The notes under the pieces are model-generated. The model was not told the DNA's origin, made no database searches, and saw only the letters and a program-made list of their open reading frames with translations. From Membranipora membranacea (lineage: Eukaryota; Bryozoa; Gymnolaemata; Cheilostomatida; Membraniporidae): DNA of 64,000 nt. The stretch is taken from NCBI GenBank assembly GCA_914767715.1, contig OU612068.1, positions 2,296,001 through 2,360,000 on the forward strand, written 5' to 3'. The position numbers and the translations under genes are program-made. Below are positions 38,201 to 50,555 of the stretch, one piece after another (the first letter of the stretch is position 1; every line of letters starts with the position of its first letter).

Positions 38201-41012
38201 TCTCTTGTGTAGTTTTCATCTGAACCTGAACATGAGCTGACCCCATTTATTGTCGATTGTGTAACCTACATAGCTCCATGTCATAGCAGTTATTATCAAT
38301 AGACAAACTTAACCAGCACTTCTATTCTGTTGCTAAGACTACTTTTGAAATTGTTATCCAGACAGGATCTTGATGAACTAGATCTAGATGTGGGGGCTAT
38401 TATCTGAAAATGTGGGAAAAATCTGAAAATTCTGACAGAATAATCTGATGGAAAAACCAGTACCAATACAGCTCATGGTACAAGATTCCTAGTCAGAAAA
38501 AAAATACCGTGATTGTTTTGTTAACGAACTCCTGCCCATATTTAGATTGTGTAAGGAGACAGCTGATGAGATTAATAGAATAGAGAGAAGAAAAACTATG
38601 GTCACTAAGGAGATAAATAAACTGAAGAATAACCTACAAGCCTTCAAACAGACTGGTCAAGATGTCAAATTCCTCACTGACAGACTCTTACATAAAATGG
38701 TCAGTTTTTATTACTCCTCTTACTGACACATATTTTATGTAATGTAATAGTTGTGTCCCCATGATGACATGGCAGATAACTCCGGTAGGCGAAATGAAGC
38801 CTTCACACCCTTCTTCACTCATCTATCATTCACACCTGATGACACACTAGGACAGACCAAAACAGTGTTACTGATTTCATAATCTTTCTCAAAGTTAGAG
38901 TATGTTCTTTATTGACTTTTGTCAGAGCAGGTACACCATTTATCAGGAGATTCATAAATGTGATATCCCGAAAAGGTTGCTAATTCCCGAAAATTGGTGA
39001 TTTGATGAAATTTGATTAAATTAGAAAATTGCTTGTACCCTCACAGGATGCAGAGACTCGAAAGACGGCAGGAATCATCACTAATGCAGGGGAGATAAGC
39101 CTGGAAAGAGATTCAGACTCCGATATTAGCGATGATGAGCTCGATAAGGCTATCGTTGATGAGGTTAGTGTTGTTATGGAGGATGGGTCAAAATGGGACA
39201 CAAAAATGGCATATGCTCTTTAACAATGTCAGTGAAAATTTACCACTCAAAAGTCTTACCGTTAAGTTAAATTTTGGAATGTGTGATACCTGGGCTTGCA
39301 ATTTATTGCTGTTAGTGCACCGTTTTATACAACTGCAGGACATACTATGCCAACTTTACACAAAGGTTTAATATTTTGCAAACCTAAGTTTCATCGAATC
39401 CTTTGACCAAGAAGGGATTATCATTGATTATGTTGTTGTTCTTTTCTTTCCAGGAGAATTAAAAAGGTATATCCCTGTAGTAGCATTTTAGTACCCCCTG
39501 TATTTGCCTCATAAAATTGTGTCGATTTTGTTTCGTGTGAGTGTTTATCCCTCTACCCCATTTAAAAAATATGATTCAAATTCACCTATCATGGATATAA
39601 AAGATGGATCTGATATATAAGTTACACCCACCCAACCTATGTTGCCCTTTTCTCTGGTTTCTTAATTATTGTAACTAGTGATGGCAAAGTCTCCTTGAGA
39701 CACTGTTTTGTCTCGTCAAGATAGATACTCTTGATACATGTTGAGACTTGTTCATTATAAACATTGTTATGATGATAACCCAATGGGCTATACGTACAGT
39801 CAACACCTAACTATACTGTATTATAATGTATAATCGTATCCATTGATCTTCCAAAATGATAATATCAGTCATTTTTGTATCATATTCAATTTCCAGATGC
39901 CAATAAAATGGCAGTTTCAATTTTATCGGCAGCGATATATGTCTCGTCTCAAATTTTGTTGCGGTCTCGTCCTGTCTTGCCAAAATCTGACAATTTGCCA
40001 TCACTAAATGTAGCAGTAGATACTATTCACATGTAACAGGGCAATCCTAAGATATAACGAAATGTATCAGGTACAAGAAAACTGTAGGAACACACGTGTG
40101 GACTTATCATTTATTTAAGATGCCGTCGGCTACCAAAGATGTATACACATTGATCCCATTGAATGTGGTATGACCTGTTTAATTTCCTATGATTTTGAAG
40201 ATGATTATGATTTTATCCTCCCTATCCTTATATCCTTTCAACCCTATTCTATCCTCTCTATTTTTCCTCCATGTAATAATATAATATATTATTAATCCTA
40301 TGCACCTCTTAACCTCACTATCCTATTCTCCCTATCCTATCATCCCTACTTTCCCTATACTACTCTCCCTATACTATTCTCCCTATCCTCCCTCTTTATC
40401 CCGCCTATCCTACCTATCCCATCCTCCTCCTATTCTCCCTATCCTATCATCCCTTTTCTCCCTACCCTCCTTATTCTATCCTCCCCTCCTATCCTCCCCT
40501 CCTATTCTCCTTATCATATCCTCCCTTTACTATCCTCCCTATCAAGAAAGTGTATTTCTAGCTCGGAGTTGTATAAACAAATACATCTCAACAAACCTAG
40601 TACAGAGCTGAACTCATACTACATATATTACATTCCCCTCATATACATATATATATATATATATAGCCTGATGAACACACATCAGGGAGAAACAGAATGT
40701 CCATTCTTGAAAACTTTTATATTTTTGACAAAGTTTTTCTGAGTGCAAATTTCAACTTCACTAGTTACTCATAGTATGAGTTATTAAAAAAAGCAACATT
40801 TTTATGATCAGGCAAGCAGCAATCCAGAGGATTATGGTGGAGGTAGGAACACTCTCGGAGGAACTAGCGCAGATGTGCACACTTTTGTCAAAGACAAAGA
40901 AAAAACAAAGGAGAGACAAACACTGAGAGCCCAGCAGAGAGAGATAAACCATCACTTCAAGGAGACACTTAGAAACATACAGGAATGTAATTCAGATGCA
41001 GCCGAGACTTGA
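32228..41012 (+). CDS. FAM227 family protein (FWWh domain)
   Basis: Thirteen exons: 32228-32416, 32876-32981, 33326-33475, 34366-34592, 34913-34927, 36167-36370, 36639-36765, 36974-37099, 37547-37683, 37925-38157, 38546-38699, 39047-39163, 40812-41012. Every junction closes in phase; 661 aa. The core, from FAKFWKKIFLSEASIAVVQD through LFWWVF and KVYPRVLAQAIFMIFHDAFP to GPGPKFEKAVFNLTGLSPLI, is the FWWh domain that defines FAM227A/B. Its function is unknown, but vertebrate members are expressed mostly in ciliated cells and testis. The N terminus and the C terminus after exon 10 are charged; exons 11-13 look coiled-coil and include an acidic DSDSDISDDELD stretch. No signal peptide or membrane segment. 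A or B cannot be decided here. Exon 5 is a 15-nt microexon (NEPDP) between good splice sites. A MITE lies in intron 3 and pyrimidine-rich DNA in the last intron. Confidence 0.85.
33556..34067. mobile_element. Long-TIR MITE, copy D
   Basis: Same TAGACAG...CTGTCTA ends and arms as the three copies in KNL2, 512 bp. It lies in FAM227 intron 3, flanked by TA. High similarity to copies B and C suggests recent spread. Confidence 0.85.
40214..40545. repeat. Pyrimidine-rich simple repeat, (CTATCCTCC)-like
   Basis: Degenerate CTATCCTCC/CTATTCTCC units fill about 330 bp of the last FAM227 intron. One strand is almost free of G. A (TA)n run follows at about 40647-40664. The long open frame here is an artefact of composition. 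Confidence 0.85.
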
Positions 41013-41313
41013 GGGCTCTGATACTGTTACTCACTGAACTTAAATCGTGGACAGACTAACCATTCAATAAGTCAGGCGATTGTTGTCCTCATCTAATGGT
41101 AGCATCGCGAATGTGAAAATAATATCATTCAAGCAACTTCATAATTCTTGAGAAAAATGTTTAACAATGTCCAACACTGTAAAAAACTCATATTTCTGAA
41201 TGCCCAGTATTGCCTATGTCCGTCCATTTAGAGTTTATTTTTTTGTTATATCAATGTCCCATTCTGAAATAAGCATTTTGAATACTATGATATAACGCTA
41301 AAGACGTTATTGC

Positions 41314-41319
41314 AATAAA
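41314..41319 (+). terminator. Polyadenylation signal of FAM227 gene
   Basis: AATAAA about 300 nt after the stop at 41012, in the 720-bp gap between two convergent genes. Confidence 0.5.
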
Positions 41320-41554
41320 GGCTTCACTGCGTAATATTCAACAATATAGATTCACCGCCATCATCTCTTGGACTGTAGCCTATGGAGTCAGTCACCTAAA
41401 CGGTATATTGTCCGCATAACACAAACTTCAGCTCAAAGAAATACAATATCAATTATTGGTCCTCAATTCTAAGGAAAGGAAGGTCAATATCTCCATACAT
41501 CTAATAGTGTTACATGATATTTAAGTCATTCCAGGTATTTTCTTCTGTTGTCAT

Positions 41555-41564
41555 TTTATTTATT
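41555..41564 (-). terminator. Polyadenylation signals of HACD3
   Basis: Two overlapping AATAAA hexamers on the minus strand, about 170 nt past the HACD3 stop at 41731. The FAM227 signal lies some 240 bp to the left, so transcripts need not overlap. Confidence 0.5.
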
Positions 41565-41730
41565 ATTTTTGCTCATTTTATAAATTGAATCATATTTTGG
41601 ACTAGGAGCTAACCAAACTACAGGCTATAAAACTAACTATTGTGATGTAAGTGACAGCTGTGTCAGGAAGATACCCATATGATTCAATGGCATTGCATGG
41701 CATGAACTTCATCTCATGTCATTCGTTGAT

Positions 41731-44700
41731 TTAATTGGTCTTTTTGGCTTTTGATGCAGAAGAGCCGCTCTTCTTTGTTCCTCCGAGTTTTTTCTTGCGC
41801 TGAGAATGCATGTGGAGCATCAGATTTGCCAAACCTAAAATACATAAAATATTATATAGCAGACAGGTGAAAAGCAATCAAGTGTAGGCCTTTGGATCCA
41901 TTGGTTAGGTTTTTTTCTTATGATTTAGTTGATTTATGATTAATTAAAATTGATCCCAACTTATTCATAACAAAACCTGAAGGGAAGGCTATACATTTAT
42001 AAAAGACAATTCAAGTTAAAAACTAACATGAATACTTCATGAGTGGCAAGAATGGATCAGATATAGCATGTACTACAGTTGAACCTTTGATAACATTTCA
42101 ATGTAGCCTGGGAAGTCACTTACCAATTGGTAAAATTATTAGATGCATATAGAGATAGGTAGTTACACTGAAGCTGAAATTGTACGCGTTTGGTAAAGCT
42201 AAACTGAATCTGCCAGACTTCTCAAACAACGGGATGGCTTTCAGTGTGATCAACCCTGTAAAAGCAGCACAGAAACTCATTATAACTTTCAGCAGTTGTA
42301 ATAAAACTGCTTATCAATAACATGGCGATTAATTATTTCAGTTTGTTTTTTGGGACAAACTTCATTCTCTGGCTGTCAGAAACAGCCTCGGTTCACAAAT
42401 ACTTCCAGGAAACATAGTATTCAAGCTTGTTCCGAAATTCACAGGGTAGTGTCGTACTATATGAACACTCGACCTCTCGTATAGCCGAATTGAGACCTCA
42501 GGTAGAGTTGACGCTGATTGCCAAAGCATCACATAACAAACTTACATTCACAGCCAGCTCCTAGAGGATATAGAGGTATCCACATTGTGTATCTCAGCCA
42601 AGTTACCACATAAAGGTCTAATTTTAGTGAACTCAGCATATAGAATGGGTGTCTGCAACACATTAAAGAAGAATATGATGTTGATTTTTATGTAAACACA
42701 CAAAACTCTCATACCCAGAAATGGATATTACAGACATGTTTGGAAATGAAAAACTTTGCAGGTTAATTTGTGATTACAGTTATGATGTTTGTGAGCAATG
42801 ATTGGATACAGACCTGCTGGGAGGTCTCAGATAAAAACACAACACCATTTAGACAATGAGCTGCCTTCCTCTCCCTTGTAGAGTTTCAGTCACATTTATG
42901 ACAGCTAGTGAATTCATTGGGGCAGATAGATCAAACTCCTCGGTCACACTCACAAGATATAAAATATCCTGATAGCCAAACATCAACGACTGGGTAACAG
43001 GGAAAGAAATCTTCAAAACAGTCACCGCCAGGAAAAGATGGCCTCAAAAATTAGGACACTGTTGTTGTTATTACATGCCTTACCACTTCCTGTAGGTTAA
43101 AGGTGATCAAAAGCCAATACAAACACGAACTGCAGACAAATATGGGTTTGAATTAGTCTAAGAGCAGCGCAGAAATTAGTCTAAGAGCAGAAATTAGTCT
43201 AAGAGCGCAGTATACCTGATAGTGTCAGCTAGAGACCAGAACAAGCAGATATAAGTGGATATCATGTCAGTTTGAAGCTCAGGCTCGTTCCAGATTAACA
43301 CCAGTAGTATCAGATTCCTACCCAACACCTACAGAGTGGAAAAAAAAGCAAAGCACTGATTTAAAGCACCTGATAGTCTCTGAGATTCCCCAGAAGAGGA
43401 ACAGATAATCTGATGTTATGTGTTCCTGTAGCTCTGGTTCATTCCATATCAGAATCAACAGACCAAAATTTCTGCCGCATGTCTAACAAGTAATCAGATA
43501 CATTGATATACATTGATTAATATGAGACATTTGGCATTAAGATTAAACAAGTCTCAAACGTCAAATAGTTTTTCATAATCTATATCCAAAGCCTGCCTCA
43601 TAATCAAGTTTAGAAAGATACATATAAGTCAATTTTCATTGGGTGTTGATTCTAATGGAGATTTCCTATTGAAAATGCTTATATAAGGAAGTACAGACCT
43701 GCATGAGAGGAGGTATAAAGCTGGTCTTCACAAGTCCGGCCAGAGGATGAACAACTTCCAAGAATGAAAACAGCTGACATATTATCAGCACTGTTCCGAT
43801 GTCATCAAACGCTGCGTAATCTATAAAATGTATCAGTGAAGGTCAAAACCAAATCAGATTATAAAACAAGCTTCTATATGTCAAGGCATCATGTGCATTC
43901 AAAGAGGGCCTTGCTTACTCAAATTAGGAGATGCGCATCGATTAGGTAAATGTGAATGCTTACTGGGCTGCAATTCTGGTCACCAATTTTCAAATAAACT
44001 GATAATTGTTGATCTTTTACTCATAAGGCTATTGACACTGTGGCATCCTTGCCACAATAGGTGCACAAAGTGAATTGATGAAATACATCTCAATTACATT
44101 ACACACCACCCACAGCGATGTTGTACCTTGAATGTAGTAAAGACCGTACATAATTCTTATAGTCATGAATCCATAGGCTATTAACTGGAAGAGACTGTAT
44201 GTGAACAGGTAGTTCTTCTTTATATCATCAATCGCTGCAATAATATCAGTGGCACATTACTGAAAGTAACAGGGTAACAGTAACCAATGACCAAGGTGGT
44301 GTAGCCAATGTAATATATCGGAACGAAGGACATGTACAGTTAACAAGTTAATCATGAGAAATTGGTAGACAAGTGACAGTGATGTGAGATATAATTTTGA
44401 GTATTTTGCTTCAAAAAGAGGATTTTGCATCACAGGTTATTCAAAGTGGGAAAGTTAGCAATCAAACTGGAGTAATGCTGACAAAACTATGAAATAAATG
44501 AGGCGTACCCTTATCATAGGTTTCTTGCACTTGACCTGTGATTTTCTTCAAATACTCTTCTTCCATCTAAAACACAAGAATATCCAACTATAACCCAAGA
44601 ATAACAAAGTATAACTCATCTTCTATACTTCCAGCGTCCGCTCACTAAGATGTTACTAGTTTATAGCCGGAAAATAGGGCTCTCTCATGGAAAGGTAACT

Positions 44701-47700
44701 CAAAATTAGTAAATTGTAATGAATGAAGAACAGCCTGGGAACCCAGGCTCATAACTCATAAATACACTTCAGGAGGGAAATGCACATAAAATTCTTAACT
44801 TCGCTGAAGAGAATTTTGCTTAATATTAATTATGTAAGTGGCCAAGTTCTCAATGATAAGGTGGATAAAGAATTCTCAAAATCGAAATTTCAAGAAGGAC
44901 GTACCAAGATTCTTGCTCAGGCCACTAATTTTTGTTCTGTGTCCATCTTCATTGTTAAACACAAAATTGTTTGGATACTTTGTAGGCTTAATCTCTAAAT
45001 TTGATATCGGAATTTGATCCTTAACCTGTTTCTTGTAAGTTTGATCCTCATCTTCGTCTTCAGAGATATCCATCTTATCAAAGTCAGGTTTGATCCATGG
45101 ATACTTAGTAGTATCCTTAGTAAGCCGAGGCCATGGCTCATCCTTAGTCGTCTGCTCACGCTTGTGTACCTCCAGATGAATTTCACCACCAGTGGTACGC
45201 AGTTTGGATTTCTGTCAAAAATTAATACATATCCATACGGCAAAGCGTTCTCAATATCATAACAAAAAAGACAGCTGCAAACAAATATGTACTGATGGAT
45301 ACGGTAAAGCTCTTTACACCTCGCACAAAATTGTGTCAGCTGTAAAAATCAGATAAGAAATATGATTTTTATATCTAGGCCTACTCGAGAAATTGTTTAT
45401 ATTCCTTATTGAAGAAATTTCTTGATTTTTGAGAGATTGGCGCTTAAGACTTTAGAAATTGACACCTTCAATGCTTGGTTTGGAGCATCTCATGTGACCA
45501 TATTACAAGTATATAAGACTGCCTACCTCTGCTGCTATTGGTTTATACGTCTTTATTTTGAACTCATATGCAGAATCACCATGCCCTCCGACCCCATGTG
45601 CTTTGAAAGATATTTCATTCATAGTCAGACCTATTTCTGGCTGAGACTAAAAAAAACGCAATAATGTGATTAATATCCTTACAGATGTGATACAGAGAAA
45701 CACAAGACCCCAGGCAAGGCCTAGCTTTTTATCAAAGGAAATTAATCGCTAAAGTTTACACCAAGAAATGATATATCAGTTTATATTGGACCTGATTTCA
45801 TAGCTAACATCTCAACGGATGCAAGTCAGATCAATTGATCAAAAAAGAAGAGTGTGACCTGCTGTGACCTTACTGACAATACCAAAACTATTCTACCCTA
45901 TCCCCAGAAAAGAACACTGACGCATTCAGGAGGTGACAGCACAACAACTATAATGAAATGATCCTTGACCAGTTATCAGGCCACGGAATTCAGGCGTTTC
46001 AGGTATTTGTTGTGCAAGCATGATTCTGCAACTGTTCATTATCAACAGAACATTTCCAGAATTAACCACTGCCACTTATGCATCAATAATCAAGAACACT
46101 ACTTGCTATTTTGTTTTGGGGCTGGCAGAGTAATAAAAACAAGGAAGAACAGATAGTGCAACCACTAAACAAAAAATGCTATTAGATCTATTTAAAAATA
46201 TAACTAATACTCCTTACTAGGCCTAATAGTTGTAGTAGTCTATGTTTTTTATTTGTAATAAGTTTCAATGATGATGATACCTCCAATCTTGTCAAGACAG
46301 GCTACTACCAATGAGTTTGAAGTAAAGGGGTAGACATTTTTAGGTTTAGCTCATCCAATGATCTGGGAATGAGAGTGTAAACTGAAGCCACCAATGCGTT
46401 GTAGTGTGGATCTCAGCTATTTTTGCCTCAACTTGTCTGTCAGCAGTGACATGTCAGATATGTACTGTAGGCTACTTGGCTAATTGACAGGGAAGAATAT
46501 ATAATGACAATATGAAATAAACTTCTTGCTCCTACCAATCCAAGCACGCAACAATGAAGAAGTATAGGTACTCCCTGATGCTACCTTTAACTTCTAATTT
46601 TATTATTCATCTATTGATGAATGATAAATAATTGAGGCCTACTAGCTGCTAAGTATGCTAGTCTAGTCTAGACTACTAGTTAGTATTAGACTAACTACTA
46701 CTAGCAAGGAGTAGCTGTTACTCCTTGCTACTAACTAACTAGTACTAGTCTAGTGATAGCAATGAACTCCCTCTCATTGGACTGGTGATAGGTATGTTAG
46801 CACTCTTCATCAGCTTTATCAGATTGGTTTATCGCAGTCGGCGCGTTGTCGTCCTTTGATGCGATGTGTCGTTAGGAGACAATAGTTGTAACGGCAAGAG
46901 TTTCCAATCTAGTAACATCGATGAGCAGATGAGTGTCATTGTACATAATCATTGTCTAAACAAGGATGTTTATCACATAAGGAGTGTTATTCTTGGGTTG
47001 TTAGTGCAGCTTGAGGGCCGGTTAATCCGGACAGTTATTAGTTTAGGAGGCATATAGGGTGATACAGCGACGACTTGCCAGGGATACGCTAGGGGGCAGT
47101 TTTGATATCAGATAGGCTTTCATTGAGTGGCCGGAAGTGGAGTGTTAGAGACATGAAGGGTGGAGCAAGGGTGAAGAAAAAAATAATGTATTGAATATTA
47201 GGATATTATGTTACGGCTAGGCAGGAATGGCCTATCAGTCGTGGTAATTTGATCCGCGGCAGCACAAAAACCTATCACAAGCAAGGCAGACAATGAGACC
47301 ACTCTGGGCAGCGACACCCACCGCGACAACAGTGGCTAGTGTGTGTTCCCCCGGTGCCACTGCACACATAGCAGCAAAGAACTAACATTAATCCTAACCC
47401 TAACCTCCAACCCACACAAGCCACTCCAACAGTACTAGAGTCTAGATTGACAGATGCAACGCACATGTTCCGAGTGCTTGAAGGATATGATTTAAAAAAT
47501 GTATTACGAGGGCTGCGAGTCTGTAAGTAAGTCAGTAGCTGGATATACTCTCAGGTCAGTCTATTTGTGTCACTTATAGGTCAGAGAATATATGTGTACT
47601 CGGGTTGAGGTACCTGTGAACTGTGCTGTGAACTCACCTTTACATCTCTCAGAGCAATCCTTATAAAAATCACTGACTGATTTTGGCCCCAATAAAGAAA

Positions 47701-47721
47701 TGGAGCTGGTGCAGCAGACAT
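41731..47721 (-). CDS. HACD3: Very-long-chain 3-hydroxyacyl-CoA dehydratase with CS domain
   Basis: Exons: 47721-47638, 45646-45527, 45211-45026, 44566-44509, 44234-44127, 43820-43699, one of 43482-43370 or 43328-43216, 42652-42546, 42255-42124, 41834-41731. Phases close; 377 aa with either alternative (human HACD3 is about 362). Residues 1-90 are a CS/p23 domain starting FLYWGQNQSVIFIRI, as in human HACD3/PTPLAD1. An acidic linker (DISEDEDED) and a short coiled stretch follow. The C-terminal two thirds is the multi-pass PTPLA dehydratase domain (NYLFTYSLFQLIAYGF, HPFYMLSS, TWLRYTMWIPLYPLG, KSGRFSLALPNAYNF). The tail is basic (SQRKKKLGG), as expected for an ER membrane protein. The enzyme removes water from 3-hydroxyacyl-CoA in fatty-acid elongation. 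Exon 3 was ended at CAG|GTTAAG because only that phase joins exon 4. Confidence 0.93.
43153..43212. repeat. Tandem repeat, 18-23 bp unit
   Basis: Three copies of (a)aattagtctaagagcag lie directly beside the donor of the proximal alternative HACD3 exon. Copy lengths vary slightly. Confidence 0.75.
43216..43328 (-). other. HACD3: HACD3 alternative exon, proximal copy
   Basis: 113 nt, phase 0 in and phase 2 out. Encodes VLGRNLILLVLIWNEPEL... to FWSLADTIR, part of the dehydratase membrane core. Acceptor ctctgtag, donor GTATAC. It is homologous to the copy at 43370-43482, from which it is separated by only 41 nt. Confidence 0.85.
43370..43482 (-). other. HACD3: HACD3 alternative exon, distal copy
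   Basis: 113 nt with the same phases as the proximal copy. Encodes TCGRNFGLLILIWNEPELQ to FWGISETIR. Acceptor cttgttag, donor GTGCTT (weaker). Joining both copies would shift the frame, so only one can be used per transcript. Confidence 0.8.
46640..46760. repeat. Nested short palindromes (ctagtctagtctagac; caaggagta family)
   Basis: Dense ctag/agtacta inverted repeats around a clean palindrome at 46702-46730 (tagcaaggagta...tactccttgcta). They lie in HACD3 intron 1, whose remainder (45647-47637) shows no other feature. Confidence 0.55.
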
Positions 47722-48855
47722 CCTTGATTGTTTGAAGTAAAATTAGCCAACAGCCCTTAACTGGAGAAAGAATTATATGAAAGAAGGGGAGTAACAACTC
47801 TTTTTTTCAGCAAATTTATATGAAGAAAGAAAAACTCACAACACTAAAATCTAACACAGGTTCTGATAAAATTTCTCAAGACCAAATAAATAAATGATCG
47901 GATAACCCAGCTTAAGTGCGTAACATTTTCACAGATCCAGCGCTAAGATATCCCGACATGCACTTTCCTGTAGTATGGTGATACGACAACTCATACTATT
48001 TATTAGCTTGTGGCTATAATCTTTCATTGATTATTCATGGATTAGTTAATGGATCATATTGATGGATTATTCATGGATTATTCATGGATTATTCCACTGT
48101 TAGCTGATGTCAGATTTCAGCTGCTTGACCATTGTAACTGCATCAAATGTACCGATGATCAGTTTAAATAAATACTAGTAAAGTCTGCATATGAGCTACA
48201 TACATGTGTTTATCCACGTAAGTGTGTTTACACGTAAACATGTGTAGGCCCATGTCTATTTTGTACATCATACAATATTGATTTTTATATCATATACATG
48301 TGTAGACACAAGTGCGATTTTGTACAAGTGAAATGCCACATTTCTTGTTACAGTCCAATCCTCTATACTATATCATTTTATTTATTAATGCCGTTATAAA
48401 CTGTTGTCCTGATTGGATTGTGATGATATTTAGGCACAATAACTTCACTTACATGGATATCATGAGATTTCATCATTATTTTTCCCGGTCATATTTACCA
48501 TAAACGCCAACTATATCAATAAGATGTAATTTAATTTGCAAGCAAGATTATATTGTCTCAAAATAATTCATATATATTACAATATATTTTTCTTATTATC
48601 ATTTATGTTGTCTTGGTAGGTTAAGCTTTAAAAAATTCTCATGACATTCAGGAAACAAGAATAAAGGCTTGAAATATGACAAGAAAAAGAAGAAGAAGAA
48701 AAAGAAGCCTTGTATGAATTTCTCAATAAGAAAGTTACAGGAGGTGATACATTCAGGCAGCTAATATAAAAAAGCGAAAATTTATGTTGAAAGTCCGGTT
48801 TTGGAAATGGTTGCATCTTGTAGAACATTTACACTGAATCGTCCATTATAACAAG
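47722..48855. other. Intergenic between HACD3 and UPF0462 gene
   Basis: Head-to-tail spacer that should hold the HACD3 promoter and the 3' UTR of the UPF0462 gene. A short tandem array of atggattattc occurs at about 48024-48090. Several AATAAA/ATTAAA candidates exist on the minus strand (for example near 48370 and 48530) but none stands out. Confidence 0.45.
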
Positions 48856-50512
48856 TTAACAGATATTCATATAATCTGTCCAGATCATGGAGTACTTTTT
48901 CAACTGCATTTCACTGGGAACTATCGCTCCAAACTCAGTCGGCTGAAAATCCTGAAGACGATAGCTGAAAAGGAGTGATAAAGAATTCGACTGTAAAGAT
49001 GCCATGTTAGGAGTTTTAGGGAAATAATGGTTTGATTTTAACCCCATAGAAAAGATTCTCCTTATAAAAAATAATCTTAAGGGACAAGTGAACTTTTCAT
49101 TACTTACAAGTCTGCGACACTAGGCTGAGATATAGGCACTGTCTGGGCGTAGGCCTGCTCATATTGACGATCTTCTCCCAATCCGTGCATAGCATAGAAA
49201 TTAGACTGGTCTACACCAGGAGGGAAGTAGTCCAGTGGGATGAATGCTTCTCCCTGCCAAGTTGTTCCATTATTCAATATTACTGCCGTGTAATCCAGAG
49301 GCAATGACTCCTAAATCCACAAGAGCATTACTATTCATATTTAGCAGAACGAATCAAATAAGTTTAGATGTAGTTACAAACATAAGCATATTCATATATG
49401 ATATCACATATGGTTATATGTTTATGCTTTTGAATCCAACTGGAAACAGGCAGAATTTATTTCTTGCTGTGATAAAATAATTATTACTGCAGCTTTGTCT
49501 GAATGTTGCAGATTCCATTTCTGATATGCTGGTGATCTCTCCTCAGTCATCAATACCTTTACCCTAGCCTGCCGTACTGAATATAATACATTTATATGAT
49601 TTTTTTTACCATAAAGCCATACACCCTTATTTGTATTTGCTCCAAAAAATGTAATGTATATAACAAGTATAAATTATATATTACAACTTATTCTACACTA
49701 TTGGTTGTCTCCTGACTTCTAATGTTGAGAAGCACATAGAATATCATATTGGTAGGAAATTTGCAGGTTTGTAAAAGGAAGACGAGATAAGAGACAGAAC
49801 ACACCACCCCGTGATCACACTTGACAATAGTTATTACCTTAGTGATATTATTCTTATATCCTCGATAGAGCATCACCGAATAATGTCCATACCTGTGGAT
49901 TACAAATTATTCATTATTTAGCTCAAGAATAATATTCTGCTAGCCCCAAGCCATTAATTAAAATGTCAGTGTGGCTCAGGAAAGTCGACTCAAGGTAACA
50001 GGGATAGAGACTCTTTCACTTTCCTATACTTAATTGTAGTGAGTAAACAAGAAAGTAAGCATAGTGATTTCATTATTGTAGCATTGCAACTATCAGAAAG
50101 GAACCAAAAATTTTGTTTGTCCTAAAAGGAAACCAATTTGAGTGTATTCATGCAGCATATAGGCACTATAATTCCAAACATTTATAAGATAAATGCTTAC
50201 GGGCCAAGCTCCACCCGGAGATAGGTCTTGTCTGCCGAGTTAAGGGTAAACAACTCTACTACTTCATAGTTGTACAGATCTTCCAAAGGTCCTGAGATAA
50301 ATAATGCATTAGAAATTGAGCAGAATACTATATATTTAGATACTGTTACATTTCTTTCCGCTGCAGTAAATAATACAAAGCAAAGAGTGTAAATAACTCC
50401 ATAATTAAAAGTTAGCATCCGAATACCAACTTTTTTTAAAATGCCGCCCTCTGCTAGGATATATATATATACAATATTTGATAATTCTAATAAATACTGA
50501 TCGTTTAACAGA

Positions 50513-50555
<43 letters not shown>

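Noticed and set aside
40300-40611. 103-codon open frame rich in Ser, Pro and Leu
   Set aside because: Product of the pyrimidine-rich simple repeat; no splice or start support.
44876-45025. Extension of HACD3 exon 3 to a GTACGT donor near 44890
   Set aside because: That donor gives the wrong phase for exon 4. CAG|GTTAAG at 45026 gives the right phase and a normal linker.
47385-47413. Telomere-like cctaaccctaacc
   Set aside because: Only two loose units in a unique context; not a telomeric array.
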